Shown here one piece after another: positions 50,015-60,844 of a stretch of 64,000 nucleotides of DNA. Source of the stretch: Rhynchopus euleeides (Eukaryota; Euglenozoa; Diplonemea; Diplonemida; Diplonemidae); contig OY723255.1 of assembly GCA_963210315.1 (NCBI GenBank), positions 1,488,001 to 1,552,000 of the forward strand. The letters run 5' to 3'. Every line of letters starts with the position of its first letter. Position 1 is the first letter of the stretch. Both the position numbers and the translations under genes were made by a program. Under the pieces are notes generated by a model, which had not been told where the DNA came from, made no database searches, and was given only the letters and a program-made list of their open reading frames with translations.

Positions 50015-51682
50015 ATGGTGCTGTCCACGGCCCTCTTCGACAAGGCACCCTTCAAGAACCTGATTGTGAACGGGCTGGTGCTGGCAGAGAACGGGCAGAA
50101 GATGAGCAAGCGTCTGCGGAACTACCCCCCTGTCGACACGGTGATCGACAAGTACGGCGCGGACGCGATCCGCCTGTGTCTCATCAACTCCCCGGTGGTG
50201 CGTGGGTTGGACCTGCGCTTCAAGGAGGACGACGTGAAGAACGTGATCCGCGACGTGCTGCTGCCGCTTTACAACTCGCTGCGCTTCTTCACCATCAACC
50301 ACAACCGCCTGGTACTGGAGGGTGAGTCGTTCGACGCGACCGTGCCGCTGACGAACGTGATGGACCGGTGGATCACGGCTGAGGCGGAGAAGCTGGTGAG
50401 CGACGTGACGAAGGAGATGGCAGCGTACCACCTGTACACTGTGGTGCCTGTGGTGCTGAAGTGGGTGGATAACCTGACCAACACATACGTCCGCATGAAC
50501 CGGAAGCGCATGAAGGGGGCAGCCGGTCTGGCAGACCAGCGTGAGTCGCTTGCGACTCTCTTCAACGTGCTGCTCATCACGTCGCGTGTGATGGGTGCCT
50601 TCACCCCGTACATATCGGAGCAGATCTACCAGCAGCTGAAGCCGCTGGCACCGGAGGCGCTGCGTGCTGACAGCGTGCACTACCTGATGGTCCCGGAGAT
50701 GCCGAGTGGGTTTGACGAGGTTGTGATCCGCAAGATCGAGCGCCTGCAGGCAGTGTGCGTCATGGTGCGCACCGTGCGTGACCGGAACGGTCTTGGTGTG
50801 CAGTATCCAGTGAAGAAGGTGATTGTGATCAACCCGGACAGCCAGTACGCCGCCGACATGAAGGAGCTGGAGGAGTTCGTGCGCGAGGAGGTCAACTGCT
50901 TCGAGCTGCAGTGCACCACTGAGGAGGGGGACTGGGTGCTGACGCGTGCGGAACCGGATCCGGCGAAGATCGGGAAGAAGTACGGGAAGAACAGGAAGGC
51001 AGTCAACGACGCCATCGCGACGGACCCGGAAGGCGTGGCACGCTCCATCCTGCAGACGGGGAAGGCCAGCGTGGGCGGCTTCGACCTCGTCGAGGAGGAT
51101 GTGAAGCTTGTCAGGTCCTTCCGTGCCGGTGTCACGGGCTACGAGACACACACGGACGGGCGCACCCTTGTCCTCGTCAACGTGGAGCAGGACGAGGCCA
51201 CCATCCGTGAGGTGACTGTGCGTGCCATCGTGTCCCGCGTCCAGCAGCTGCGGAAGCGCGCCGGCCTCACCCCTACCGACAAGATCAAGGTCTTCTTCGA
51301 AACCACCGACCCTGTCTACAGCGATGCCTTCGCGACGAGGCTTCCCGACATCGCCAAGGCCGTCGGCTCCACTGTCGTCCCCATCGCGGACAAGACCGAC
51401 GCCACAGTGTATGCGGAGCAGGAGCTGGAGTCCCCCGCCCTCAGGCTCGTCGTCACCCGTGCTTGCTCGGAGAGGAATGAGCCCACCACGGTGCGGGATT
51501 GGGACATGCGCTACTGCCCACATGTCAGCTGTCCTGCGGAGGTGCAGCAAGACGCCCTTCAGGCCTTGAGACAGTGGTGGATGAATTTGGACGACCGGCC
51601 TCCCAATCCCAGGGAGTACAACAGCCTCTGTAGCCGGCTGGGGATGAGAGTCACGCGTGCGCGGAAGCGGGCCGGGCAATAA
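48002..51682 (+). CDS. IARS: Isoleucyl-tRNA synthetase, copy B (1226 aa)
   Basis: Same enzyme as copy A, with an identical core (48233-51188) including the HYGH and KMSKR signatures and the editing domain. The N-terminus (MASATADKADAARLAAQLEE) belongs with copy C, but the GST-C-like segment is shortened and scrambled (TASAEGVEDLEVEKAEAARLGKGEQ). The C-terminus carries a unique extension of 72 residues (1155-1226) with the W..RYCP...LRQWW...EYNSLCSRLGMRVT..KRA domain that copy A has at its N-terminus. The frame is open 17 codons upstream of the ATG, but homology starts at MASAT. The upstream CTCTTTGCACATAATC lacks the CTGCAG acceptor of the other copies, so its mRNA 5' end may differ. The 3' flank has repeat C and a MULE-like element. 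Confidence 0.94.
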
Positions 51683-51820
51683 GCGTTCTTTGGGACCGCT
51701 GTCCCTGCTGGTGGCCGCCAGGCCGGGCACACCCATCGTGTTGTGGGGTTGTTTCAGCGCGCCCTCTGCGTCCCCTCAGTGGCCAACGAGCCGACAGGCT
51801 GTCCGACATGCTGGGGCCCA

Positions 51821-51921
51821 GATGTTCACTACCGTGGCCTCCGGCGGCTGGGGGGCTCCGCCCCCCAGACCCCCCTGTGGCTTGTGCCTGTCTTGTCACC
51901 AAGTCCTTACGCGTATGCCAC
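51821..51921 (-). repeat. Dispersed repeat family C, copy 4
   Basis: The minus-strand copy is the most complete with copy 1: GCATACGCGTAAGGACTTGG at its start, hairpin GGGGGGCGGAGCCCCCC intact, and tail ending GAACATC. It lies 140 bp after the IleRS B stop. Confidence 0.75.
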
Positions 51922-51959
51922 TATGGCATGTCAAGAAGGGGTGTCGTTGGAAAAAAAAA

Positions 51960-52556
51960 GGGTAAAGGACTAATTAGCCCACAACTTTTCCAGAAATGCC
52001 AGTTGAGGCCCAAATTTATTGTAAAATTCCAATGTAGACCACCACTTATTGGAAAATGCCAATTCAACCCAGCCACTTTTGTGAAAATTCCAATTCAACC
52101 CAACCGCTGATGTACACCTCCGCCCACACACCCCACACCTCAGGAGGGATGCCCCCCTCACAAAACACAATGGTTGGTACCAGAGACACATTCTTCACAA
52201 TTGAAGCCCTGCGCGTTTGGGCGCCTCAGGCCAATGCTCCAAGGACGGGTGGACGATGTTTCTGGAAAAGGTGAGAGCTGCCCTTTCCCCTGGCGAGGGG
52301 GAGGGCACAACGTGTGCCCCGGACCGGGACAAGGGCCTCCTCGAGGCCCTTCCGGCAGTGCTGCCCCGCGCTGCCCGAATGACAAAAAGACTCTCTTTCC
52401 TTCAGCAGCTGGTTGGGTTGAATTGGAATTTTCACAAAAGTGGTTGGGTTGAATTGGCATTTTCCAATAAGTGGTGGTCTACATTGGAATTTTACAATAA
52501 GTTTGGGCCTCAACTGGCATTTCTGGAAAAGTTGTGGGCTAATTAGTCCTTTACCC
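51960..52556. mobile_element. MULE-like MITE with about 145-bp inverted repeats
   Basis: The ends GGGTAAAGGACTAATTAGCC and complement extend to inverted repeats of about 145 bp (51960-52107 and 52410-52556). They contain repeated AATTCCAATT / TGGTTGGGTTGAATTGG words. On each side stand exactly nine A (51951-51959 and 52557-52565), which suits the 9-bp target duplication of Mutator-like elements, although an A run makes this weak. The 300-bp middle is GC-rich and has no gene. Confidence 0.65.
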
Positions 52557-52565
52557 AAAAAAAAA

Positions 52566-52909
52566 CGGTCCCGAAACTCAGGGTAAAAGAGGAGGGCCTT
52601 ACCCGCTTAGGGGAAACCACCATCCGCCGCCTCCGGGCCGACCACCACCGCCTGGTGTACGACCACGACGTCCCGGGCAGCGCACAACCACCGTGCAAAC
52701 CCTGCCTGAAGCTTGCGCCGGACAGCCCCCCGCCTGGGGTCTCGCTGAAGCACCTATTCTTCGGCTGTCCCGCGACAGCGTCAGCCCGACACCACCTCAC
52801 AGCCACAAACGTGCACAACCTGCTGCTGCACAACTGCAAGGGGGCCCTACGCTACCTGGCTGAGGCAGGGGTGACGGAGCACAGCGAGAAGGACTACCTG
52901 ATCTCGTGA
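52566..52909 (+). pseudogene. C-terminal remnant of a LINE reverse-transcriptase ORF
   Basis: The open stretch ends TGA at 52907-52909. It reads GLTRLGETTIRRLRADHHRL, then C..C (PPCKPCLKLAPD), HLFFGCPAT and a helical tail (NVHNLLLHNCKGALRYLAEA). The R.LR..H..L ... C..C ... H.F..CP pattern is the zinc-knuckle end that follows the reverse-transcriptase and RNase H domains of many non-LTR retrotransposons. Everything upstream is missing, as expected for a 5'-truncated LINE. The MULE-like element inserted directly before it. C-rich DNA, not a clear poly-A tail, follows at 52955-52985. Confidence 0.6.
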
Positions 52910-53546
52910 AACCTGCAAAAATCAACAGCGGTCAAGGGCTTCGGCCCGACACCCCAGCACCCCCACCCCCCCCACCCCCAGACCCACGTCACTTTCCACG
53001 GGCCGCCAGGCGCGTCAGCGTCGGCGACCGCCCGCCCCCAGTCTGAGAGGCAGCAGCCACGACTCGGCAGGAGGCGGGCACAACAAAAAAGGGAGAGTCG
53101 TCACTGTGCATATCAGCACGGTCCCGCCCTCTGAGCCAGACTAACCCGCCCATAAAGGAAAAGAGGAAGAGGCGACGTAAGGCAATGCCTCCGTGCGGCA
53201 AGGAGAACACGAAACAGCGTCCCCCCTCACCGGGGGACGCGACGAGCACGGCCAAAAATCGTTCAAAAATCGTTCAAAGATAGGGTTCCGGGCTGCGCGC
53301 CGAAAACCGGGGGTAATCGGGGGTAAAATTTCGGCCATTTCCCCAAATGGAAGGGTTTTCCCTTCCCACAACACCTCACTCCACGCCACTCAACTGGGAT
53401 GGGCAGGGTGGCTCCTCTGCGGGGGACTGACTTCGCCGCCGCTGCCAGGTCCGAGAGGAGCGCGCTCCTTGTTGTCGTCAACGCGAAGGAGCCAGTCGAT
53501 GAGGAAGAGCGTGGTGGTGTTGAAAGCACCGCAGGTTGCCCTTGCA

Positions 53547-53629
53547 GACTTGGTTCTGGACAGGCACAGGCCACAGGGGGGTCTGGGGGGCGGAGCCCCC
53601 CAGCCGCCGGAGGCCACGGTAGTGAACAG
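53547..53629 (+). repeat. Dispersed repeat family C, copy 5
   Basis: Intact GGGGGGCGGAGCCCCCC hairpin and tail to GTGAACA. The left part is shortened to GACTTGGTTCTGGACAGGCA. Confidence 0.75.
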
Positions 53630-54334
53630 CTGATTCTGCTCCATAGTCGCACGCCGCATGTAGTCAACGTGCACCTTGTGCTCAACAGGTTCATCGGGCT
53701 AACGCCTGGGGCAGGGCATTGTGCTCTTGGCCCCGGCCTCCTCTGGCCAAAAAGTACCCTGGAATAGTACCCGGACAGAATCTCAGAAAAATCCCGGTGG
53801 GAAAAAAAAAGAGGCACCCCCGGTTTTTCGGGGCAAAATCTCAAAAACCGGGGCTAAGCCCCGTTTTTCATAACAGTATCTTAAACACTGCCCTAGTCCC
53901 CTGCTTGCAGTGTCTTCAGAAAAATTAAACACGCCCGGTATCACAAGCAAGGCACCGTGTGATCTTCAGCACCGATCCTCGCATGTCCTAATGATCCTTA
54001 GTTCCCTGCCCCAAAAGCACTGTGCCCCTTCGGACGTGCATTGCCTGCTGGGTGCTGGACGGCCACAGACCCCTCCCCGGTGCTGAGGCGCATCAGCTAA
54101 CCCAACGGTGCTCTGTGACATCGGGAGACGTACTGTCGGCACAGTGCATGCATCCGTTGTCACCGCCCGACCCGCCCACCCACCCCCCAAGCGCAACGGT
54201 GTCTGATTGTTCGGTGTGTTTACTGAACTAGATGAGAGACGTTGCGCAATAATTGTTACCTCGGGGGATCACTGGGGTTCTCGAACTGCACCGCTCGCCA
54301 GCTCCACATCGGTTGAGTGAGCAGCACCATCAAC
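53630..54334. other. 5' flank of IleRS copy C
   Basis: 53760-53880 has CCGGTTTTTCGGGG / CCCCGTTTTTC palindromic words. About 53925-54160 is shared with the IleRS relic at 33710-33960. No independent gene. Confidence 0.5.
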
Positions 54335-54350
54335 ACCACCTCTTCTGCAG
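54335..54350 (+). promoter_or_regulatory. Candidate splice acceptor of IleRS copy C
   Basis: ACCACCTCTTCTGCAG, the same as before copy A, again 13 bases before the ATG. Confidence 0.5.
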
Positions 54351-54363
54351 GCAGCACATAATC

Positions 54364-56405
54364 ATGGCGTCCGCAACCGTCAGCAAGGCTGACGCGGCGA
54401 AGCTGGCCGCACAGCTGGAGGAGCGCCTGGCGAAGGCAGGGCCGTTCCTTGGGGGGCAGATGCCAAGCGCAGAGGATGCGAAGGCCTTCGAGCAGCTGCT
54501 CGGCAACGAGAATGCCGAGGTAGCGCGGTGGGCGAAGCACATCGCCGCGTTCCCTGCGGCGGAGCGCAAGAAGTGGGAGGCGGCTGCGCCCGTTGTGGGG
54601 ACGAAGAAGGCGGACAAGAAGGCAGCGTTTGCGGCGGGTGAGGGGCAGGGGCTGAAGATTGCGGCGCGCAAGGTCGAGGAGGAGACTGTGGCGGAGGGGT
54701 GCCTGCCGAACATGCCTGACTACCCGAACTTCCCGAAGCGGGAGGAGGAGGTGGCGGAGATGTGGAAGCGGGTGGACGCGTTCCGTACGTCTGTGAAGCA
54801 GTCGGAGGGGAAGAAGCCGTTCACGTTCTACGACGGGCCGCCGTTTGCGACCGGGCTGCCGCACTACGGGCACATCCTGGCGGGGACGATCAAGGACACG
54901 GTGTGCCGGTGGGCGCACCAGACGGGGCACCACGTGGAGCGCCGGTTCGGGTGGGACTGCCACGGGCTGCCGATCGAGTTCGAGATTGAGAAGGAGCTCG
55001 GGATCAAGACGTCGCACGACGTGATGGAGCTGGGGATCAAGAAGTACAACGAGCACTGCCGCGGGATTGTGATGCGGTACGCGGCGGAGTGGGAGAAGAC
55101 GGTGACGCGGATGGGGCGGTGGATCGACTTCGAGAACGACTACAAGACGATGAACCTGTCGTACATGGAGAGCGTGTGGTGGGTGTTCCGGCAGCTGTGG
55201 GACAAGGACCTGGTGTACCGCGGGTACAAGGTGATGCCGTACTCCATCGGGTGCACGACGGTGCTGTCGAACTTCGAGGCGAACATGAACTACAAGAAGG
55301 TGGACGACCCGTCCGTGGTGGTGACGCTCCCGATTGTGGGTGACGAGTCGGTGGCGCTTCTTGCGTGGACGACGACGCCGTGGACGCTGCCGTCGAACCT
55401 GATGCTGTGCGTGAACCCCGACATGAAGTACGTGCAGGTGGAGGTGAAGGAGACGCAGAAGCGCTACATCCTGGCGGAGGCACGTCTGGTGCAGATCTTC
55501 CCGAAGCTGGGGAAGCAGAAGGGGAAGGACCTGCCGTACACGGTGGTGAAGGAGTACACGGGGAAGGACCTGGTCGGGACGGAGTACGTCCCGCTGTTCG
55601 ACTACTTCGCGCACAAGAAGAAGGACGGGGCATTCAAGGTGGTGATGGACGCGTACGTGACGAGCGACAGCGGTACCGGTGTTGTGCACCAGGCCCCCGC
55701 GTTCGGAGAGGACGACTACCGCGTGTGCCTGGAGCACAAGGTGATCTCGAAGGACGAGAGCGTGCCGTGCCCGGTGGACATGAACGGGTGCTTCACGGAG
55801 GAGGTGCCGGAGTGGAAGGGGGTGATGGTGAAGGACGCAGACCCCGGGATCCAGAAGCACCTGAAGGACCAGGGGCGTCTGTACAGCGCCGGCAAGATTT
55901 TCCACGACTACCCCTTCTGCTGGCGGTCGGAGAAGCCGCTGATCTACAAGGCGGTGGCGAGCTGGTTCGTGAACGTGACGGCGATCAAGGAGCGTCTGCT
56001 GGCGAACAACCTGACGACGCACTGGGTGCCGCAGGTGATCCAGACCGGGCGCTTCAACAACTGGCTGGAGCAGGCGCGTGACTGGGCCGTGTCGCGGAAC
56101 CGCTACTGGGGCACCCCGCTGCCCATCTGGGTGTCGGAGGACTACACGCAGCAGGTGTGCGCCGGGTCGGTGGAGGAGCTGGAGCGCCTGACGGGGACAA
56201 AGGTGACAGACCTGCACCGCGACAGCATCGACGACCTGCAGATCCCCGACCCGCGTGGGGAGGGGTACCCGCCGCTGCGCCGCATCCCGGAGGTGTTCGA
56301 CTGCTGGTTCGAGAGCGGGTCGATGCCGTACGCGCAGCAGCACTACCCCTTCGAGAAGAAGGAGGAGTTCGAGAGCAAGTTCCCTGCCGACTTCATCGCT
56401 GAGGG

Positions 56406-56439
<34 letters not shown>

Positions 56440-57900
56440 ATGGTGCTGTCCACGGCCCTCTTCGACAAGGCACCCTTCAAGAACCTGATTGTGAACGGGC
56501 TGGTGCTGGCAGAGAACGGGCAGAAGATGAGCAAGCGTCTGCGGAACTACCCCCCTGTCGACACGGTGATCGACAAGTACGGCGCGGACGCGATCCGCCT
56601 GTGTCTCATCAACTCCCCGGTGGTGCGTGGGTTGGACCTGCGCTTCAAGGAGGACGACGTGAAGAACGTGATCCGCGACGTGCTGCTGCCGCTTTACAAC
56701 TCGCTGCGCTTCTTCACCATCAACCACAACAGCCTGGTACTGGAGGGTGAGTCGTTCGACGCGACCGTGCCGCTGACGAACGTGATGGACCGGTGGATCA
56801 CGGCTGAGGCCGAGAAGCTGGTGAGCGACGTGACGAAGGAGATGGCAGCGTACCACCTGTACACTGTGGTGCCTGTGGTGCTGAAGTGGGTAGAGAACCT
56901 GACCAACACATACGTCCGCATGAACCGGAAGCGCATGAAGGGGGTGGAGGGTCTGGCAGACCAGCGTGAGTCGCTTGCGACTCTCTTCAACGTGCTGCTC
57001 ATCACGTCGCGTGTGATGGGTGCCTTCACCCCGTACATGTCGGAGCAGATCTACCAGCAGCTGAAGCCGCTGGCACCGGAGGCGCTGCGTGCCGACAGCG
57101 TGCACTACCTGATGGTCCCGGAGATGCCGAGTGGGTTTGACGAGGTTGTGATCCGCAAGATCGAGCGCCTGCAGGCAGTGTGCGTCATGGTGCGCACCGT
57201 GCGTGACCGGAAGGAGGTCGCACTTGGTGTGAAGAAGCCGGTGAAGAAGGTGATTGTGATCAACGCAGACAGCCAGTACGCCGCCGACATGAAGGAGCTG
57301 GAGGAGTTCGTGCGCGAGGAGGTTAACTGCTTCGAGCTGGAGTGCACCACTGAGGAGGGGGACTGGGTGCTGACGCGTGCGGAGGCGGAGCCAGCGAAGA
57401 TCGGGAAGAAGTACGGGAAGAACAGGAAGACAGTCAACGACGCCATCGCGACGGACCCGGAAGGCGTGGCACGCTCCATCCTGCAGACGGGGAAGGCCAG
57501 TGTGGGCGGCTTCGACCTCGTCGAGGAGGATGTGAAGCTTGTCAGGTCCTTCCGTGCCGGTGTCACGGGCTACGAGACACACACGGACGGGCGCACCCTT
57601 GTCCTCGTCAACGTGGAGCAGGACGAGGCCACCATCCGCGAGGGTACCGCACGTGCCATCGTGTCCCGCATCCAGCAGCTGCGGAAGCGCGCAGGCCTCG
57701 CCATGACCGACAAGGTCAAGTGCTTCTTCGAAACCACCGACCCTGTCTACAGCGACGCCTTCTCCACGAAGCTCGCTGACATCGCCAAGGCCCTCGGCTC
57801 CACCACCACCATCGCCCCCATCGCCGACAAGACCGACGCCGACGAGCTGCTTGTGGAGCAGGAGCTGGACGCCCTCACCTTCACCCTCACCCGTGCTTGA
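54364..57900 (+). CDS. IARS: Isoleucyl-tRNA synthetase, copy C (1178 aa), probably the standard form
   Basis: Complete cytosolic-type IleRS. Residues about 26-71 (AGPFLGGQMPSAEDAKAFEQ, then AEVARWAKHIAAFPAAERKKW) follow the GST-C-like pattern found at the N-terminus of several eukaryotic synthetases and in eEF1B subunits, where it mediates complex formation. This copy has neither the W..RYCP domain of copy A nor that of copy B, and ends plainly at FTLTRA. From 54658 to 56730 it matches copies A and B with no difference seen. From the Arg-to-Ser change after TINHN onward it differs at many positions (VENLTN, KGVEGLADQ, KEVALGVKKPVKK, LECTTEE, RAEAEPAK). This places the end of a gene-conversion tract inside the gene. 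The frame is open 37 codons upstream, but the ATG after the acceptor is the homologous start. Confidence 0.95.
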
Positions 57901-58205
57901 TCGCCGGACCTCCCCACCCCCCCGCCACCCAGCAGCCGCACGTGCGTGACGGTGCCACACCAACCCAAGCCCTGGAGCACTGCCATCCGACGTCTTGCCC
58001 GGTGTCGAGGCGCCGCCGTGACTCACGAGGCCCTATCCTTCATCCTTCAGTCTTGGCAGGCTGCCTCAGGCTTGTTTTGTCCCCATTTTTTTGTCAGCTT
58101 CCGAGCCGAGGCGAGACGACGCGTCGTGGCGTTGCGAAGTTCTGAAGGAAACATCGTATGGCCGAAGCCTTGGCTTTTTCTCCTTCATGCAGCAGTGCTT
58201 ATCTC
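57901..58205. other. 3' flank of IleRS copy C
   Basis: 57948-58035 (GACGGTGCCA, GGAGCACTGCCATNCGA, GGTGTCGAGGCGCCGCCGTG, ACTCACGAGGCCCT) is shared with the 3' flank of copy A and probably includes a 3' UTR. About 58093-58165 echoes the start of repeat family A (CGTTGCGAAGTTCTGAAGGA). Confidence 0.5.
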
Positions 58206-58440
58206 TGTGTAGAAGCGTCAACGCAACAAACAAAGGGAAATTCATCAGAGCGGTTGTAGCTGTGAAGTGATACGGCGCTTTCCGCACACTCGTGTGAGCA
58301 GAAAGTCACCCACCACAGCAGCATCCAAACGTGCTCTATACACTAACCCCACCCTTCATCAGGCTCAGGGTGTGATTATCACTTCAGGGTTTGCGTGTAG
58401 AAGCGTCAACGCATCAACAAACAAAATACAGGCTAAGAGC
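58206..58440 (+). repeat. Dispersed repeat family G, full and partial copies
   Basis: GTAGAAGCGTCAACGCAACA ... GAGCGGTTGTAG (58206-58262) is followed by a complete unit from GCACACTCGTGTGAGCAG to AGCGGTTGCTGC (about 58280-58450), a short tandem of the family. See 47285-47458. Confidence 0.65.
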
Positions 58441-60844
58441 GGTTGCTGCTGAATGGTGAAGTGACTTTTTGCACACCATCCCCTCCACTTCAGGCGAGAG
58501 GGGGTTTGTCAGGGTGTGTAGTAAAATATGTATCACACGCAGGTCCAGGCCCCTTCTTGACCAGGGACAAGCCTGGTCAAAACCCTGACCTGGCCACCGT
58601 GCACCCCACTACCCCCCCCCCCCCCTCCCCCCAGCCCTGCGGCTAAACCCAAAGGATATTTCATTTTCATGCTGTTATTACAAACGTACTCACGCACACA
58701 TGGCGGATAGGATAAGATTGGGGGAGGGGAGGTTCTGTAGTGTCTATGTCAAAACGCAATAAATGTGCAAAATAAATCACGCGCACACATGACGGTGTTA
58801 GCTCAGTTCAGGGCCAACAATACGGCCTTACTCATATGTTCACCACACACACGCATGCAGGGTACATCGATCACAAGGCAGCTGGATGGTGCTCTCTGCA
58901 CATCTCATCGGATTGTGGCAGTGGCGGCCACATCAAGGGCAGGTTCTGCTCAGTGGGATCTCCCTAGCAGTCTGTGTCATGGTCGGTTGGGTGTGCTGAC
59001 AGCACATATCATCTCAAGTGAAGTGTGTCAGAATGTGCTCCACACTGGTTTCTTTGGAATGCACCGCATCCGGCACACAGATGGAAGCAAACAATACAAA
59101 GCAAACTATCATCAGAACAGAGAGCGGTGCATACAGATGGTGGGGGTGGGGTGGTGGGACGGGGCGGGGCGGGGCGGGGTCCTTTATCGCTCGGAACTCC
59201 GTCACGGCGATCCGCCCGTCCCTAACAGAAAAGGGGCGTATCGCCTCGACACAGTTTTGCAGAGCAAAGGATACCCCCACCTCAACCCCACCTCCATTCC
59301 ACCCCACCCCACCCCCCCACCCCCTGGTGGGGCCGAGTGGTGACAAAGAAATGGACTCGCGCTGCTGGAGGAGGGGGGGGGGGATATGTGTGTATGTTGA
59401 TCACTTTTTAGGTGGGTTAACCCTGCACGGGCCCACCCCCTGTGTGTGTGTGTGTCGGGAGGGGGGGGGGGGGGTGACAGTGGAGGCAGCGCTAGAGCTC
59501 GCTCGGTGCGTCCTCACACTAAGCTAAAAAGATTAACGTGTGTGTGTTTGAGTCGGGGGGGAGAGGTGACTTGCCTTACCTTCACTTTCGACAAGTCATG
59601 CTCCGGCAGTACTGCCACCTCATCCCACAGGGTGGGGGGTGGGGTGAGCAGTGTCTGTGGGGGGGTGGGAGGGGGAGGCAGCGTTGGTTATGTCAGCAAG
59701 AAGCAAGAAGGAGAGATGTGAAAATACAAAAAAGAGGAAAAAAATCTAGCAAGAGGTGGTGGGGGAGGGGAGGGGGGGGGGAATGGGAGGACGGGGTGGT
59801 GGTTTTGAGGGGGGGGGGGTTTTTTTCCGGTATGCATGGGTGGAAAGGGGGGGGAGAGGGAGAGCCGGGGGAGATGGATGGTATAGTCTGGTATCCCGCG
59901 TCAAAACCCCTCGCCCCCCCTCCACCCCGCCCCGCCTTGATCAGCATATCGACGCACCACATATTTTTTTGGAGTTGTGCTAACAACGCAGGAAACTTTG
60001 CGATGCAGATCATGCAGGCAGCAGGCGTGTGGGGTGTTCTCGCGATCGACGAAGAATTTGCTGGTTCTTCCCGCGCATTTGCCCTTACACAACCCCTCTC
60101 GCTCACACCCCGCGAGAAGCCCCCCACACGCCCTACACCCCTACCCCACACATGCCTTCCCACAACTGGGTGTTCTCGCGATCGACGAATACCCGCTGGT
60201 TCTTCTCTCCCCTTTTCTGATATGCAGACACAAAATTTTCACTGTGACAAGCTTCTTATTGTGAGTGAAAAAGAGACACGCCTCGACTTGACGGTACACA
60301 CGCACAAACCATACTGCACGGGGCGCTGTCAGGAACCAAGTGGACCGGTCGAAATCGACAGACAATATGCGTTTCGACCGGTCGAAACCCGACAGGTAAC
60401 CTGTCGACAGATCGACAGTCGAACCGGCAGGCAAGCTTTTTCGACAGATTCAGCTGTCGACAGTCGACAGCTTCTTCGTCCGGTTTACCGGTCGAGTTTT
60501 GACCCCGACAGCGCGTCGTGTGCGCTCTACACCTCCCCCCCCCCCCCCCCCCAACACCTCTTACTTTTCCATTCCCTCTCAACGATCAAACCCCCCCCAA
60601 CACCCACCCTCCCCTACAGGACGGGCGGCAAGCCTTGCCCTATCTTGCCCCCCCTACACACACAACCCCAGCCACACATCACGGGGGACGACTGGCAAGT
60701 GGACCCCCACCCACCCACCCCCCCCCCCCCCCTCCCTTCCCCCCACGCGGGGACGGGAAGAACGGCCGGGGGGGTCCTTGTTCGAACCACCACCCCCAGC
60801 ACCCCTTGTTGCGAGGGTGTGGGAGGACAGGGTGAGCCGCTCCG
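58441..60844. other. Long low-complexity intergenic stretch
   Basis: No gene is supported despite open frames of up to about 450 codons (59538-60896, +), which are driven by G/C runs. Contents: C run at 58611-58632, (GGGGC)n at 59161-59179, G-rich tracts at 59460-59474 and 59757-59818, two copies of a segment related to 26793-26946 (about 59960-60060 and 60155-60230), and a cluster of GTCGAC/CGACAG palindromes at 60346-60500. Pyrimidine tracts with CAG lie at about 60520-60620 and 60790-60800 before the next gene. Confidence 0.5.
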
